Part shown: positions 1 through 5,911 of the stretch, piece by piece
Position numbering within the stretch: the stretch's first letter is position 1
How the letters are laid out: each line of letters starts with the position of its first letter
Assembly: GCA_024688095.1 (NCBI GenBank)
Contig: JAILEJ010000154.1
Coordinates: 1-5,911 of the forward strand
From: Butyrivibrio sp.
GTDB taxonomy: Bacteria > Bacillota > Clostridia > Lachnospirales > Lachnospiraceae
Length of the DNA: 5,911 bases
Reading direction: 5' to 3'
Position numbers and translations under genes: made by a program
Notes under the pieces: generated by a model
Seen by the model: only the letters and a program-made list of their open reading frames with translations
Database searches by the model: none
What the model was told of the DNA's origin: nothing

Positions 1-1398
1 ATAGGACTGAAAAAGGGAAATATTATCCTTTATACTCTTCTTGAAAGAGGCTTATGTCTTATGGATGAGTCCACAATGACCAATGAAATGTATAAGTATA
101 CTGACTATAAGGACAGTGTTACACTTGAAAGTATTATAGAAGATAATTTTCATATAGTTCTTTCAGTGGTACTGCTGGTACTTAGCTTAATAGTCCTGAT
201 TGTAATTGCGCTTGCTGTTTCACTTAAGCGGACTAAAGAAGCAATGGCTATTGCGAAAGAAGCAAGTAAAGCAAAGACCACTTTTCTTTTTAATATGTCA
301 CATGACATCAGAACACCAATGAATGCAATTCTTGGTTTTACTGATCTTGCCAGAAAAAACAGAAAAAATGAGGAAATGGTTAAGGAATATCTCGATAAGG
401 TAAAAGAATCCGGGGATGTCCTTATGTCAATTCTTAATAATGTTCTTGAGATGGCCAGAATTGAAAATGGAGCTATGGTGCTGGAGGAAACTGCAGTTGA
501 TGTAGATAAAGTGTTTGACTCCGTTTGTGATATGTTTGATGAACAGATGTATCAGAAGGAAATAGAATTCAGAAAGTATTCTAAAGTAAATAATAAATAT
601 GCATTTTGTGATGTGACTAAAATAAGAGAAATTTATCTTAATATTATTTCAAATGCATATAAATATACGGACAAAGGCGGAACTGTAACTATTTTGCTTG
701 AAGAGCTTCCGTATGTTAAAGATGGTTACACATTATATAAGACTACAATAACAGATACCGGAAAGGGTATGAGTAAGGAATTTTTGCCAACTCTATTTGA
801 TGAATTTTCAAGAGAAAAGGTTTGTGAAAAGAATAAAATCGAGGGAACCGGACTTGGAATGTCCATAGTCAAAAGATTTGTAGATTTTCTTGGCGGATCA
901 ATAGATGTTGAAAGTGAAATTGGTAAGGGCACAACATTTACAGTGAAGATTCCATGCAGAATAGCTACGAAAGAAGATATAAAGGTTATCGAAGAACCTA
1001 AGAAGGCATATGATTTTACAGGAAAAAGAGTACTTCTTGCGGAAGACATGGATGTAAACGCAGAAATTGCAACCATGATATTAGAAGAAGTAGGTTGTAT
1101 TGTAGACAGAGTTTCTGATGGAGCAGAATGCGTTGAAGAAGTCAGGAAAATGCCACCAAACTATTATGATGTGATACTTATGGATGTGCAGATGCCTAAT
1201 TTAAATGGATATGAAGCAACTCAGGAAATCAGGAAGTCAGAAGTAAAAGGAAAATGTGATATTCCTATAATTGCCATGACGGCAAATGCATTTGAAGAAG
1301 ATAAGAAAAATGCAAAAGATGCAGGCATGGATGGACATGTGGGTAAGCCAATTGTTGTTGATGAGCTAATGAAAGCGTTGAATGGAGTATTGGGATAA
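1..1398 (+). CDS. Hybrid sensor histidine kinase with C-terminal receiver domain (5' end outside window)
   Basis: This is a membrane sensor kinase that autophosphorylates on His and passes the phosphate to its own receiver domain. Residues here are counted from the codon at base 1; 465 are visible. Residues 1-18 (including IGLKKGN) resemble the end of an SBP_bac_3 ligand-binding domain. A linker follows, then a membrane helix at about 51-75. The HisKA H-box has the motif SHDIRTP with phospho-acceptor His101 (bases 301-303). The ATPase domain shows an N-box (Asn214, Asn218), a G1 box DTGKGM (Asp252) and a G2 box GTGLGM (about 282-287). The receiver (about 340-465) has acidic Glu348 and Asp349, acceptor Asp395 (1183-1185), Thr427 and Lys449, so all key residues are present. 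There is no cytoplasmic PAS and no HPt domain. The frame has no stop back to base 1, so the ATG at 61, which would start within the linker, is probably internal. The next gene begins five bases after the stop, suggesting an operon. The kinase call is very secure; the sensor domain is inferred from few residues. Confidence 0.93.
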   Translation: MGLKKGNIILYTLLERGLCLMDESTMTNEMYKYTDYKDSVTLESIIEDNFHIVLSVVLLVLSLIVLIVIALAVSLKRTKEAMAIAKEASKAKTTFLFNMSHDIRTPMNAILGFTDLARKNRKNEEMVKEYLDKVKESGDVLMSILNNVLEMARIENGAMVLEETAVDVDKVFDSVCDMFDEQMYQKEIEFRKYSKVNNKYAFCDVTKIREIYLNIISNAYKYTDKGGTVTILLEELPYVKDGYTLYKTTITDTGKGMSKEFLPTLFDEFSREKVCEKNKIEGTGLGMSIVKRFVDFLGGSIDVESEIGKGTTFTVKIPCRIATKEDIKVIEEPKKAYDFTGKRVLLAEDMDVNAEIATMILEEVGCIVDRVSDGAECVEEVRKMPPNYYDVILMDVQMPNLNGYEATQEIRKSEVKGKCDIPIIAMTANAFEEDKKNAKDAGMDGHVGKPIVVDELMKALNGVLG

Positions 1399-1403
1399 CA
1401 ATT

Positions 1404-2933
1404 ATGGTTGATTATTTTGGTCGTAGAACTGAAAATCTGGAAAGCATAGAATATAAAGCTTTTATAAATGAGAATTTAAAAAAGGTCAACCTGTATTTAA
1501 ATTCCGTTTTATGGGCATGCATTCTTGTGGGACCGGCTATAGCAGGTGGTATTAAGCTGGGAATATTTGATTCTGTGCAATATATTACCTGCATAACTAT
1601 TTCATTAGTTATGTTTGTTATGTCTGTGGTGCATTATGAGATTCTAAGGCGCAGACCGGAGTCAATACTGCCTAGTATTATTGCACTTGTTGCTATTGAA
1701 CTGCTTCTTATGAGAATGGAACTTTCATATATAAATATTCATATTACATGGTTCTTTGTCCCTATTCTCAGCATAATGTTATGTAACAGAAAAGTTTATC
1801 TGGCAACACTTGCCTTTAACTATATTATAATGGATATCGCTGTTTGGCTGGTTTCTCCGCATTATGCAAGTGTTAATACTAACTATAATACAGCAACGAG
1901 TTACTTTTTTAATACTATATCAGGCTATACTATTGAAATGATCGTTATATCTATTGTTGGTTATGCTCTTACTAAAATAAATGAGTCCTATTTCAAAGAT
2001 CTTATTGAAAAAAATCTCGAAAGAAGTCAGCAGATTGATAAAATCAATGCGCAGATGGATATTTTAAATTCCATGGTAGGAATTTATGAATATGCGAATC
2101 TTATAGATTTTAATAAGATGACAGAGATGTCACTTCTTGATAATAATTATGAAATACATAAGCTTGATCTTCTTTCTCAGACTCATACCAGAATGAATAA
2201 CATGTTATTATCCAAGGTTGCACCGGATCAGCATGATATGTTTTATAAATTTACAGATATCAGGACGGTTCAGCAAAGACTTACCAATAAAAAGGTTATA
2301 TATAATGAATTTATTGGAGTAGAAATGGGATGGTTTAGAGCACAGTACATATCGGTTGAGGCGGATAAAGAAGGCGTTCCTTATATTGTTGTATATACAA
2401 TACAGAATATTGATACTGAAAAACGTAGAGAAGAACATCTCATAAGAATTTCAATTACTGATGAACTTACCAGATTATATAATCGAAGAAGCTTTGAAGA
2501 TAGCATAGCAAAATACAATACTGAGCCACTTGAAGATAATTTTGTTATTGCATGTATGGATGTGAATAGACTAAAGTTTGCAAATGATACCAAAGGTCAT
2601 GCTGCCGGTGATGAACTTATTGTAGGAGCGGCTAATTGCCTTTTTGAAGCGGTTGGCAATCGTGGTACAGTTTACAGAACAGGCGGAGATGAATTTACAG
2701 CAATTTTATTTACAGAGCATATAGAAACTGTTGTAGGCAGAATCAGAGAAATTGAGTCTAAGTGGAAGGGTGAATATATGGATTCACTTAGTATTTCTGT
2801 TGGCTATGCAGCTCATAAAGACTATCCGGATGCAGATTTAAAAGAACTTGAGAAGATTGCAGATGCTGTGATGTATGAGGATAAAACAAGATATTATAAG
2901 GAAAACGGATTCGAAAGAAGAAGATATAATTAA
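1404..2933 (+). CDS. Membrane-bound diguanylate cyclase (multi-TM, PAS-like, GGDEF)
   Basis: This enzyme probably makes the second messenger c-di-GMP from two GTP at the membrane. It is 509 residues long. About six hydrophobic helices (roughly 33-55, 57-77, 88-103, 110-126, 131-150, 172-190) form an N-terminal membrane module that I cannot assign to a named family. A short helical linker (about 192-222) follows, then a PAS-like domain (about 223-340) ending in the typical IQNIDTEKRREE strand-and-linker. The GGDEF domain spans about 345-505. It opens with TDELTRLYNRRSF and has metal-binding Asp386, the MDVNRLK and ND..GH..GDEL motifs (Asn394, Asp395), and an intact GGDEF at 427-431 (2682-2696). 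The inhibitory I-site (RxxD ending five residues before GGDEF) is absent; GNRG stands there. There is no EAL domain. The ATG at 1404 is the first start codon after an in-frame stop at 1362. Its ribosome binding site is weak, which suggests translational coupling to the kinase gene ending at 1398. Cyclase activity is inferred from motifs. Confidence 0.93.
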   Translation: MVDYFGRRTENLESIEYKAFINENLKKVNLYLNSVLWACILVGPAIAGGIKLGIFDSVQYITCITISLVMFVMSVVHYEILRRRPESILPSIIALVAIELLLMRMELSYINIHITWFFVPILSIMLCNRKVYLATLAFNYIIMDIAVWLVSPHYASVNTNYNTATSYFFNTISGYTIEMIVISIVGYALTKINESYFKDLIEKNLERSQQIDKINAQMDILNSMVGIYEYANLIDFNKMTEMSLLDNNYEIHKLDLLSQTHTRMNNMLLSKVAPDQHDMFYKFTDIRTVQQRLTNKKVIYNEFIGVEMGWFRAQYISVEADKEGVPYIVVYTIQNIDTEKRREEHLIRISITDELTRLYNRRSFEDSIAKYNTEPLEDNFVIACMDVNRLKFANDTKGHAAGDELIVGAANCLFEAVGNRGTVYRTGGDEFTAILFTEHIETVVGRIREIESKWKGEYMDSLSISVGYAAHKDYPDADLKELEKIADAVMYEDKTRYYKENGFERRRYN

Positions 2934-2945
2934 TTAAAGAAATAT

Positions 2946-2994
2946 TACTCTCAAATGTTATATAAAACTAGCATTTGAGGGTATATTTTTGTTT
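2946..2994 (+). terminator. Intrinsic (Rho-independent) terminator after the cyclase gene
   Basis: A near-perfect hairpin pairs 2946-2960 with 2969-2983, giving 15 pairs of which two are G-U. The core is CTCAAATG against CATTTGAG, and the loop is 8 bases (2961-2968). A T-rich run (TATTTTTGTTT) follows directly. It starts 12 bases after the cyclase stop codon, so it most likely ends the kinase/cyclase transcript and separates it from the transporter gene. Confidence 0.85.
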
Positions 2995-3004
2995 AATTAG
3001 TAAA

Positions 3005-3034
3005 GTGACAGAAACAACTTTTAAATGTTATTAT
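3005..3034 (+). promoter_or_regulatory. Candidate vegetative-type promoter for the transporter gene
   Basis: GTGACA (3005-3010) differs from the -35 consensus TTGACA at one base. TATTAT (3029-3034) differs from TATAAT at one base. The spacer is 18 bases, and TG at 3026-3027 sits correctly for an extended -10. The site lies just after the terminator and would give a 5' leader of about 50 bases. AT-rich DNA produces such matches by chance, so confidence is moderate. TATACT (3032-3037) is an overlapping alternative -10 with no good -35. Confidence 0.45.
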
Positions 3035-3083
3035 ACTAAAAAATTATGAATTATTTGATAATTAGATGAAAAAGTTTTTTATT

Positions 3084-3090
3084 GAGGGGG
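3084..3090 (+). promoter_or_regulatory. Strong ribosome binding site of the transporter gene
   Basis: GAGGGGG ends four bases before the ATG at 3095; counted from the GAGG core (3084-3087) the spacing is seven bases. It fixes the start codon and suggests efficient translation. By contrast, the cyclase gene upstream has only a weak and distant GGAG. Confidence 0.8.
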
Positions 3091-3094
3091 ACAT

Positions 3095-4486
3095 ATGAAT
3101 AACAAAAGAACATCGTTTTCAAGTTCAATCGGGTTTGTTCTTGCTGCGGCAGGAAGTGCAGTAGGACTCGGTAATATATGGAGATTTCCATATCTTGCAG
3201 CAAAAGATGGTGGAGGTCTTTTTCTTGTAATTTATATTATACTGGCAGTTACATTTGGCTTTACACTGCTTACATCAGAGATTGCCATAGGAAGAAAGAC
3301 AAAGCAGAGTCCACTTACTGCATATAATAAAATTAATCCAAAATTCAGATGGCTGGGAACAATTGCATGTATTGTTCCTATGATGATAATCCCGTATTAC
3401 AGTGTTATAGGAGGATGGGTATTAAAGTACTTTGTTACATTTATAACCGGATCCGGAAAAGAAGCTGCTGTAGATGGGTATTTTACATCCTTTATAACAT
3501 CTGATTATGAACCAATAATCTATATGGCTATATTCCTTTTGGCAACAGCATTTATTATTTATCTTGGAGTAGAAAAGGGGATTGAGACGGTTTCAAAGAT
3601 TTTGATGCCTGTTCTTATAATACTTGTTGTAGGAATAGCAATTTTTTCTTTGACAATTAGTCATACAGATGATGCAGGGGCAGTTCGAACAGGTTTGGAT
3701 GGACTTAAGATATATCTTATTCCATCAATTGAAGGAAAGAGCCTTGATGATATTATTATTGTAATAATGGATGCAATGGGACAGTTATTTTATTCTCTTA
3801 GTATTGCTATGGGTATTATGATTGCTTATGGTTCATATGTTAGAGATGAAGATAACCTTATGAGATCCATAAATCAGATTGAAATATTTGATACTCTTGT
3901 AGCCTTTTTTGCAGGTGTAATGATTATTCCTGCAGTATACGCATTTATGGGAACTGAAGGAATGAGTGCTTCTGGTCCTGGACTTATGTTTATATCTATG
4001 CCAAAGATATTCCAGGAAATGGGAAGTGTGGGAACTTTTATTGGAATTGTGTTCTTCCTTATGGTAATATTTGCCGCACTTACAAGCTGTATATCAATTA
4101 TGGAAGCCATTGTTTCAAGTTTTATGGATGAATTCCATATTTCAAGAAGAAGAGCTACAGTCTTTGAAACAATTATAGCTCTTGCTATAGGTACAGTAGT
4201 CTGTCTTGGCTATAACAAGTTATATTTTGAAGTTTCATTGCCAAATGGAGCAGTTGCTCAGATTTTGGACATTATGGATTATATTAGTAATAATATCCTG
4301 ATGCCTATTGTTGCTATGGCAACATGTATTCTTATAGGCTGGATAGTAAAACCTGATTATGTAATAGATGAAGTCACGAAGACAGGAAGTCGTTTTGGAA
4401 GAGAAAAGCTTTACAGAATAATGATACAATACATAGCACCAATTATGCTTGCCATACTATTCTTACAGGCATTGGGTATACTTTAA
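3095..4486 (+). CDS. Sodium-dependent transporter, NSS/SNF family (LeuT-like, 11 TM)
   Basis: This is a cytoplasmic-membrane symporter that uses the Na+ gradient to import a small solute, most likely an amino acid. It has 463 residues, matching compact bacterial NSS members such as MhsT and Tyt1. The helix 1 signature GSAVGLGNIWRFPY lies at 20-33. It has the same numbering as LeuT, with Ala22 and Asn27 (Na1 site), Gly20 and Val23 (Na2) and gate Arg30. Helix 3 carries the conserved YYSVIGGW. Helix 6 reads GQLFYSLSIAMG, closely like LeuT. Asp266 in helix 7 aligns with LeuT Asn286 and Ala270 with Glu290. Helix 8 has Thr330 and Ser331, matching the LeuT Na2 residues Thr354 and Ser355. I count 11 membrane helices, the last at about 440-462, so the twelfth helix of LeuT and animal members is missing. 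The start is set by the strong ribosome binding site. It follows a terminator, so it heads its own transcript, and the downstream gene may be co-transcribed. The family is certain; the substrate cannot be read from sequence. Confidence 0.95.
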   Translation: MNNKRTSFSSSIGFVLAAAGSAVGLGNIWRFPYLAAKDGGGLFLVIYIILAVTFGFTLLTSEIAIGRKTKQSPLTAYNKINPKFRWLGTIACIVPMMIIPYYSVIGGWVLKYFVTFITGSGKEAAVDGYFTSFITSDYEPIIYMAIFLLATAFIIYLGVEKGIETVSKILMPVLIILVVGIAIFSLTISHTDDAGAVRTGLDGLKIYLIPSIEGKSLDDIIIVIMDAMGQLFYSLSIAMGIMIAYGSYVRDEDNLMRSINQIEIFDTLVAFFAGVMIIPAVYAFMGTEGMSASGPGLMFISMPKIFQEMGSVGTFIGIVFFLMVIFAALTSCISIMEAIVSSFMDEFHISRRRATVFETIIALAIGTVVCLGYNKLYFEVSLPNGAVAQILDIMDYISNNILMPIVAMATCILIGWIVKPDYVIDEVTKTGSRFGREKLYRIMIQYIAPIMLAILFLQALGIL

Positions 4487-4563
4487 TTTATATACATCCG
4501 GCCGAGAATAAAGCAGACCATAAAGGATGTTAATATTAGCATTAAAATATTATCGGAGTATTT
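4487..4563 (+). other. Intergenic gap with two weak inverted repeats, no clear terminator
   Basis: ACATCC (4494-4499) can pair with GGATGT (4525-4530) across a 25-base loop. TAATATT (4531-4537) can pair with AATATTA (4546-4552) across 8 bases, ending just before the ribosome binding site of the next gene. Neither is followed by a T-run, the first has a large loop and the second is AT-only, so neither is a good terminator. I see no convincing -35/-10 pair. Read-through from the transporter gene into the transpeptidase gene is therefore the simplest reading. Confidence 0.35.
4554..4558 (+). promoter_or_regulatory. Ribosome binding site of the L,D-transpeptidase gene
   Basis: CGGAG lies five bases before the ATG at 4564, a workable spacing. 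An in-frame stop at 4543 with no other start codon in between makes 4564 the clear start. Confidence 0.7.
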
Positions 4564-5911
4564 ATGGAACAAAGAATTAGAAGAAGACGTAGAAAAACAA
4601 TTGAACTTAGAGCAATCATATTATTAGTTTTGACTTTGGTATTGATAATTTACATTGGAATATCACTGTATTTTACTAAGCACTTTTTATTTAATACCTA
4701 TGTAAATGATATAGATGCGCAGAATATGACAGCTTCAGATATAGAAGAAGTAGTTACTTCGGAACTAAAAAAGTATGTTCTTACAGTAAATGGCAGAGGC
4801 GATGTAACAGATACAATATCTGCAGATGAAGCGGGGTTATCACTGCAGATGGATGATCAGTTTGAAGAGGCGCTAGCTTCACAAAATTCATTTTTGTGGC
4901 CTGCATACCTTTTTAAAGAAGACCATATTACAACAGATAATATAGTAGTTTATTCTGCTGATACTATTGAAGCATTGGTAGAAAATTTATCCATTTTTTC
5001 CACAGAAAATATAATTGAACCTGTAGATGCATACATTTCAGATGAAATAGGCGAAGAGGGCTTTTATATAGTATCTGAAGAAGCAGGGCAAAAACCTGTT
5101 AAGGAAAAGGTGATTGCTGAAATTAGTGAAGCACTTGATATACTTGATGCTGAACTTGAGTTATCAGATGAATGCTATGAAAATGCAAATGTTCTATCAG
5201 ATAATGCTGAGCTTAATGAGCTTTGTAATAATTTAAATCAGTACTGCAGAGCTGTTATTACTTATGAATTTGGTTCTGATATAGTTACAGTAGATGGAAC
5301 AGTTATAAAAGAGTGGTGCGATATAGATGGAACGCAGGTATCACTTGACGAAACAAAGGTCAGAGATTTTGTAAACAGTATCGCAAGACAGTATGACACA
5401 TTTGGTACAACAAGAACACTTATATCCTATACTGGAGAAACAGTTGAGGTATCTGGTGGGGATTATGGCTGGTGGATGGATAGAACAACTGAGACCAGCG
5501 AACTCATTGAACAGATAAAGGCCGGAGAAAAGACTACCAGAACTCCTGTATATTTTGGAACCGCAGCAGAATATGGAGATACGGACTGGGGAAGCTCTTA
5601 TGTTGAAATTAATCTGACTAAGCAACATCTCTGGGTATTTGTAGATGGTGTAATGAAAGAAGAATCTGATTTTGTATCAGGATGTGTAAATAAAGGAACC
5701 TGTACCCCAACGGGAACTTATGGCATTACTTATAAAGAACGTGATGCAACACTTGTTGGAGAGAATTATGAATCTCCGGTCAGTTACTGGATGCCGTTTA
5801 ATGGTAATGTCGGAATGCATGATGCAAGCTGGAGATCAGAATTTGGTGGTGAATTATATGTTACAAGTGGTTCTCATGGCTGTATAAATCTCCCGGTAGA
5901 TAAAGCAGCAA
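4564..5911 (+). CDS. Membrane-anchored L,D-transpeptidase (PG_binding_4 + YkuD), 3' end outside window
   Basis: This cell-wall enzyme is expected to form 3-3 crosslinks between peptidoglycan stems, using a catalytic Cys outside the membrane. There are 449 complete codons in the window and no stop. A basic N-terminus (RIRRRRRK) and one helix at about 17-40 form a type II membrane anchor without an obvious cleavage site. Residues about 50-335 are the extracellular PG_binding_4-like region in two parts: an early part with KYVLTVNGRG and a late part with VDGTVIKEW through GGDYGWWMD. The YkuD catalytic domain starts near Tyr346. It contains CTPTGTYGI, GMHD with His419 (5818-5820), and SHGCIN with His438 and catalytic Cys440 (5881-5883). 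All motif residues are present, so the visible part looks active. Family members usually end soon after this motif, so probably only a few tens of residues are lost. It lies 77 bases after the transporter gene on the same strand and may share its transcript, with no clear functional link. Confidence 0.93.
   Translation, partial: MEQRIRRRRRKTIELRAIILLVLTLVLIIYIGISLYFTKHFLFNTYVNDIDAQNMTASDIEEVVTSELKKYVLTVNGRGDVTDTISADEAGLSLQMDDQFEEALASQNSFLWPAYLFKEDHITTDNIVVYSADTIEALVENLSIFSTENIIEPVDAYISDEIGEEGFYIVSEEAGQKPVKEKVIAEISEALDILDAELELSDECYENANVLSDNAELNELCNNLNQYCRAVITYEFGSDIVTVDGTVIKEWCDIDGTQVSLDETKVRDFVNSIARQYDTFGTTRTLISYTGETVEVSGGDYGWWMDRTTETSELIEQIKAGEKTTRTPVYFGTAAEYGDTDWGSSYVEINLTKQHLWVFVDGVMKEESDFVSGCVNKGTCTPTGTYGITYKERDATLVGENYESPVSYWMPFNGNVGMHDASWRSEFGGELYVTSGSHGCINLPVDKAA

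Noticed and set aside
61..63. ATG at 61 as the true start of the kinase gene, with a GAAAGAGG-like sequence about 12 bases upstream
   Set aside because: The frame is open to base 1 and the upstream codons encode a plausible end of a sensor domain. Starting here would leave an orphan linker before the membrane helix.
3002..3021. Inverted repeat AAAGT (3002-3006) / ACTTT (3017-3021) within the promoter, as an operator
   Set aside because: It is only five A/T-rich pairs, which is common by chance in this DNA, and there is no neighbouring regulator gene.
2934..3094. A riboswitch or leader RNA upstream of the transporter gene
   Set aside because: The only strong hairpin is the upstream gene's terminator. 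The rest is a short AT-rich leader without conserved riboswitch motifs.
4494..4530. ACATCC/GGATGT hairpin as a terminator after the transporter gene
   Set aside because: It has six pairs with a 25-base loop and no T-run afterwards, so it is too weak for intrinsic termination.
5341..5628. Minus-strand open frame of 95 codons, and other minus-strand frames across the window
   Set aside because: They lie wholly inside well-supported + strand genes, show no recognisable domains or ribosome binding sites, and are best explained as shadows.

Overview
The window carries four protein-coding genes, all on the + strand. Two of them are cut by the window edges. The DNA is AT-rich (roughly one third G+C by eye), prefers AGA for arginine and has strong GGAG-type ribosome binding sites. 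Together with the protein families, this points to a low-GC Gram-positive anaerobe of the Clostridia, plausibly Lachnospiraceae. The family-level assignment is an inference from style, not from a marker gene.

Region 1 (1-2933) is a signalling pair. The first gene is the 3' part of a membrane-bound hybrid histidine kinase. Its frame is open to base 1, and the residues at the edge look like the end of an extracellular solute-binding-protein (SBP_bac_3-type) sensor. The real start is therefore upstream, and the ATG at 61 is probably internal. After one visible membrane helix come a HisKA domain, an ATPase domain and a C-terminal receiver domain. Five bases later begins a multi-membrane-span, PAS-like, GGDEF diguanylate cyclase. 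It has an intact active site but no recognisable inhibitory I-site. The pair probably links an extracellular cue to phosphotransfer and c-di-GMP synthesis. No HPt domain or separate response regulator is visible to show how the two halves connect. A clear intrinsic terminator (2946-2994) closes this unit.

Region 2 (2934-3094) is a 161-base intergenic stretch with that terminator, a plausible extended -10 promoter (3005-3034) and a strong ribosome binding site (3084-3090).

Region 3 (3095-4486) encodes an 11-helix sodium-coupled transporter of the neurotransmitter:sodium symporter (NSS/SNF, LeuT-like) family. Its Na+-site residues are conserved, and an Asp in helix 7 takes the place of the LeuT Asn. 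The substrate is probably an amino acid.

Region 4 (4487-5911) is a 77-base gap without a convincing terminator, followed by a membrane-anchored L,D-transpeptidase (PG_binding_4 plus YkuD). This cell-wall crosslinking enzyme has its catalytic Cys at 5881-5883, and the reading frame runs off the right end of the window. The transporter and transpeptidase may share a transcript, but nothing suggests a shared function.

I see no mobile elements, CRISPR arrays, tRNA or rRNA genes. The window reads as an ordinary chromosomal region, and I do not see a convincing new system. The most interesting points are the kinase/cyclase pairing and the cyclase's missing I-site.
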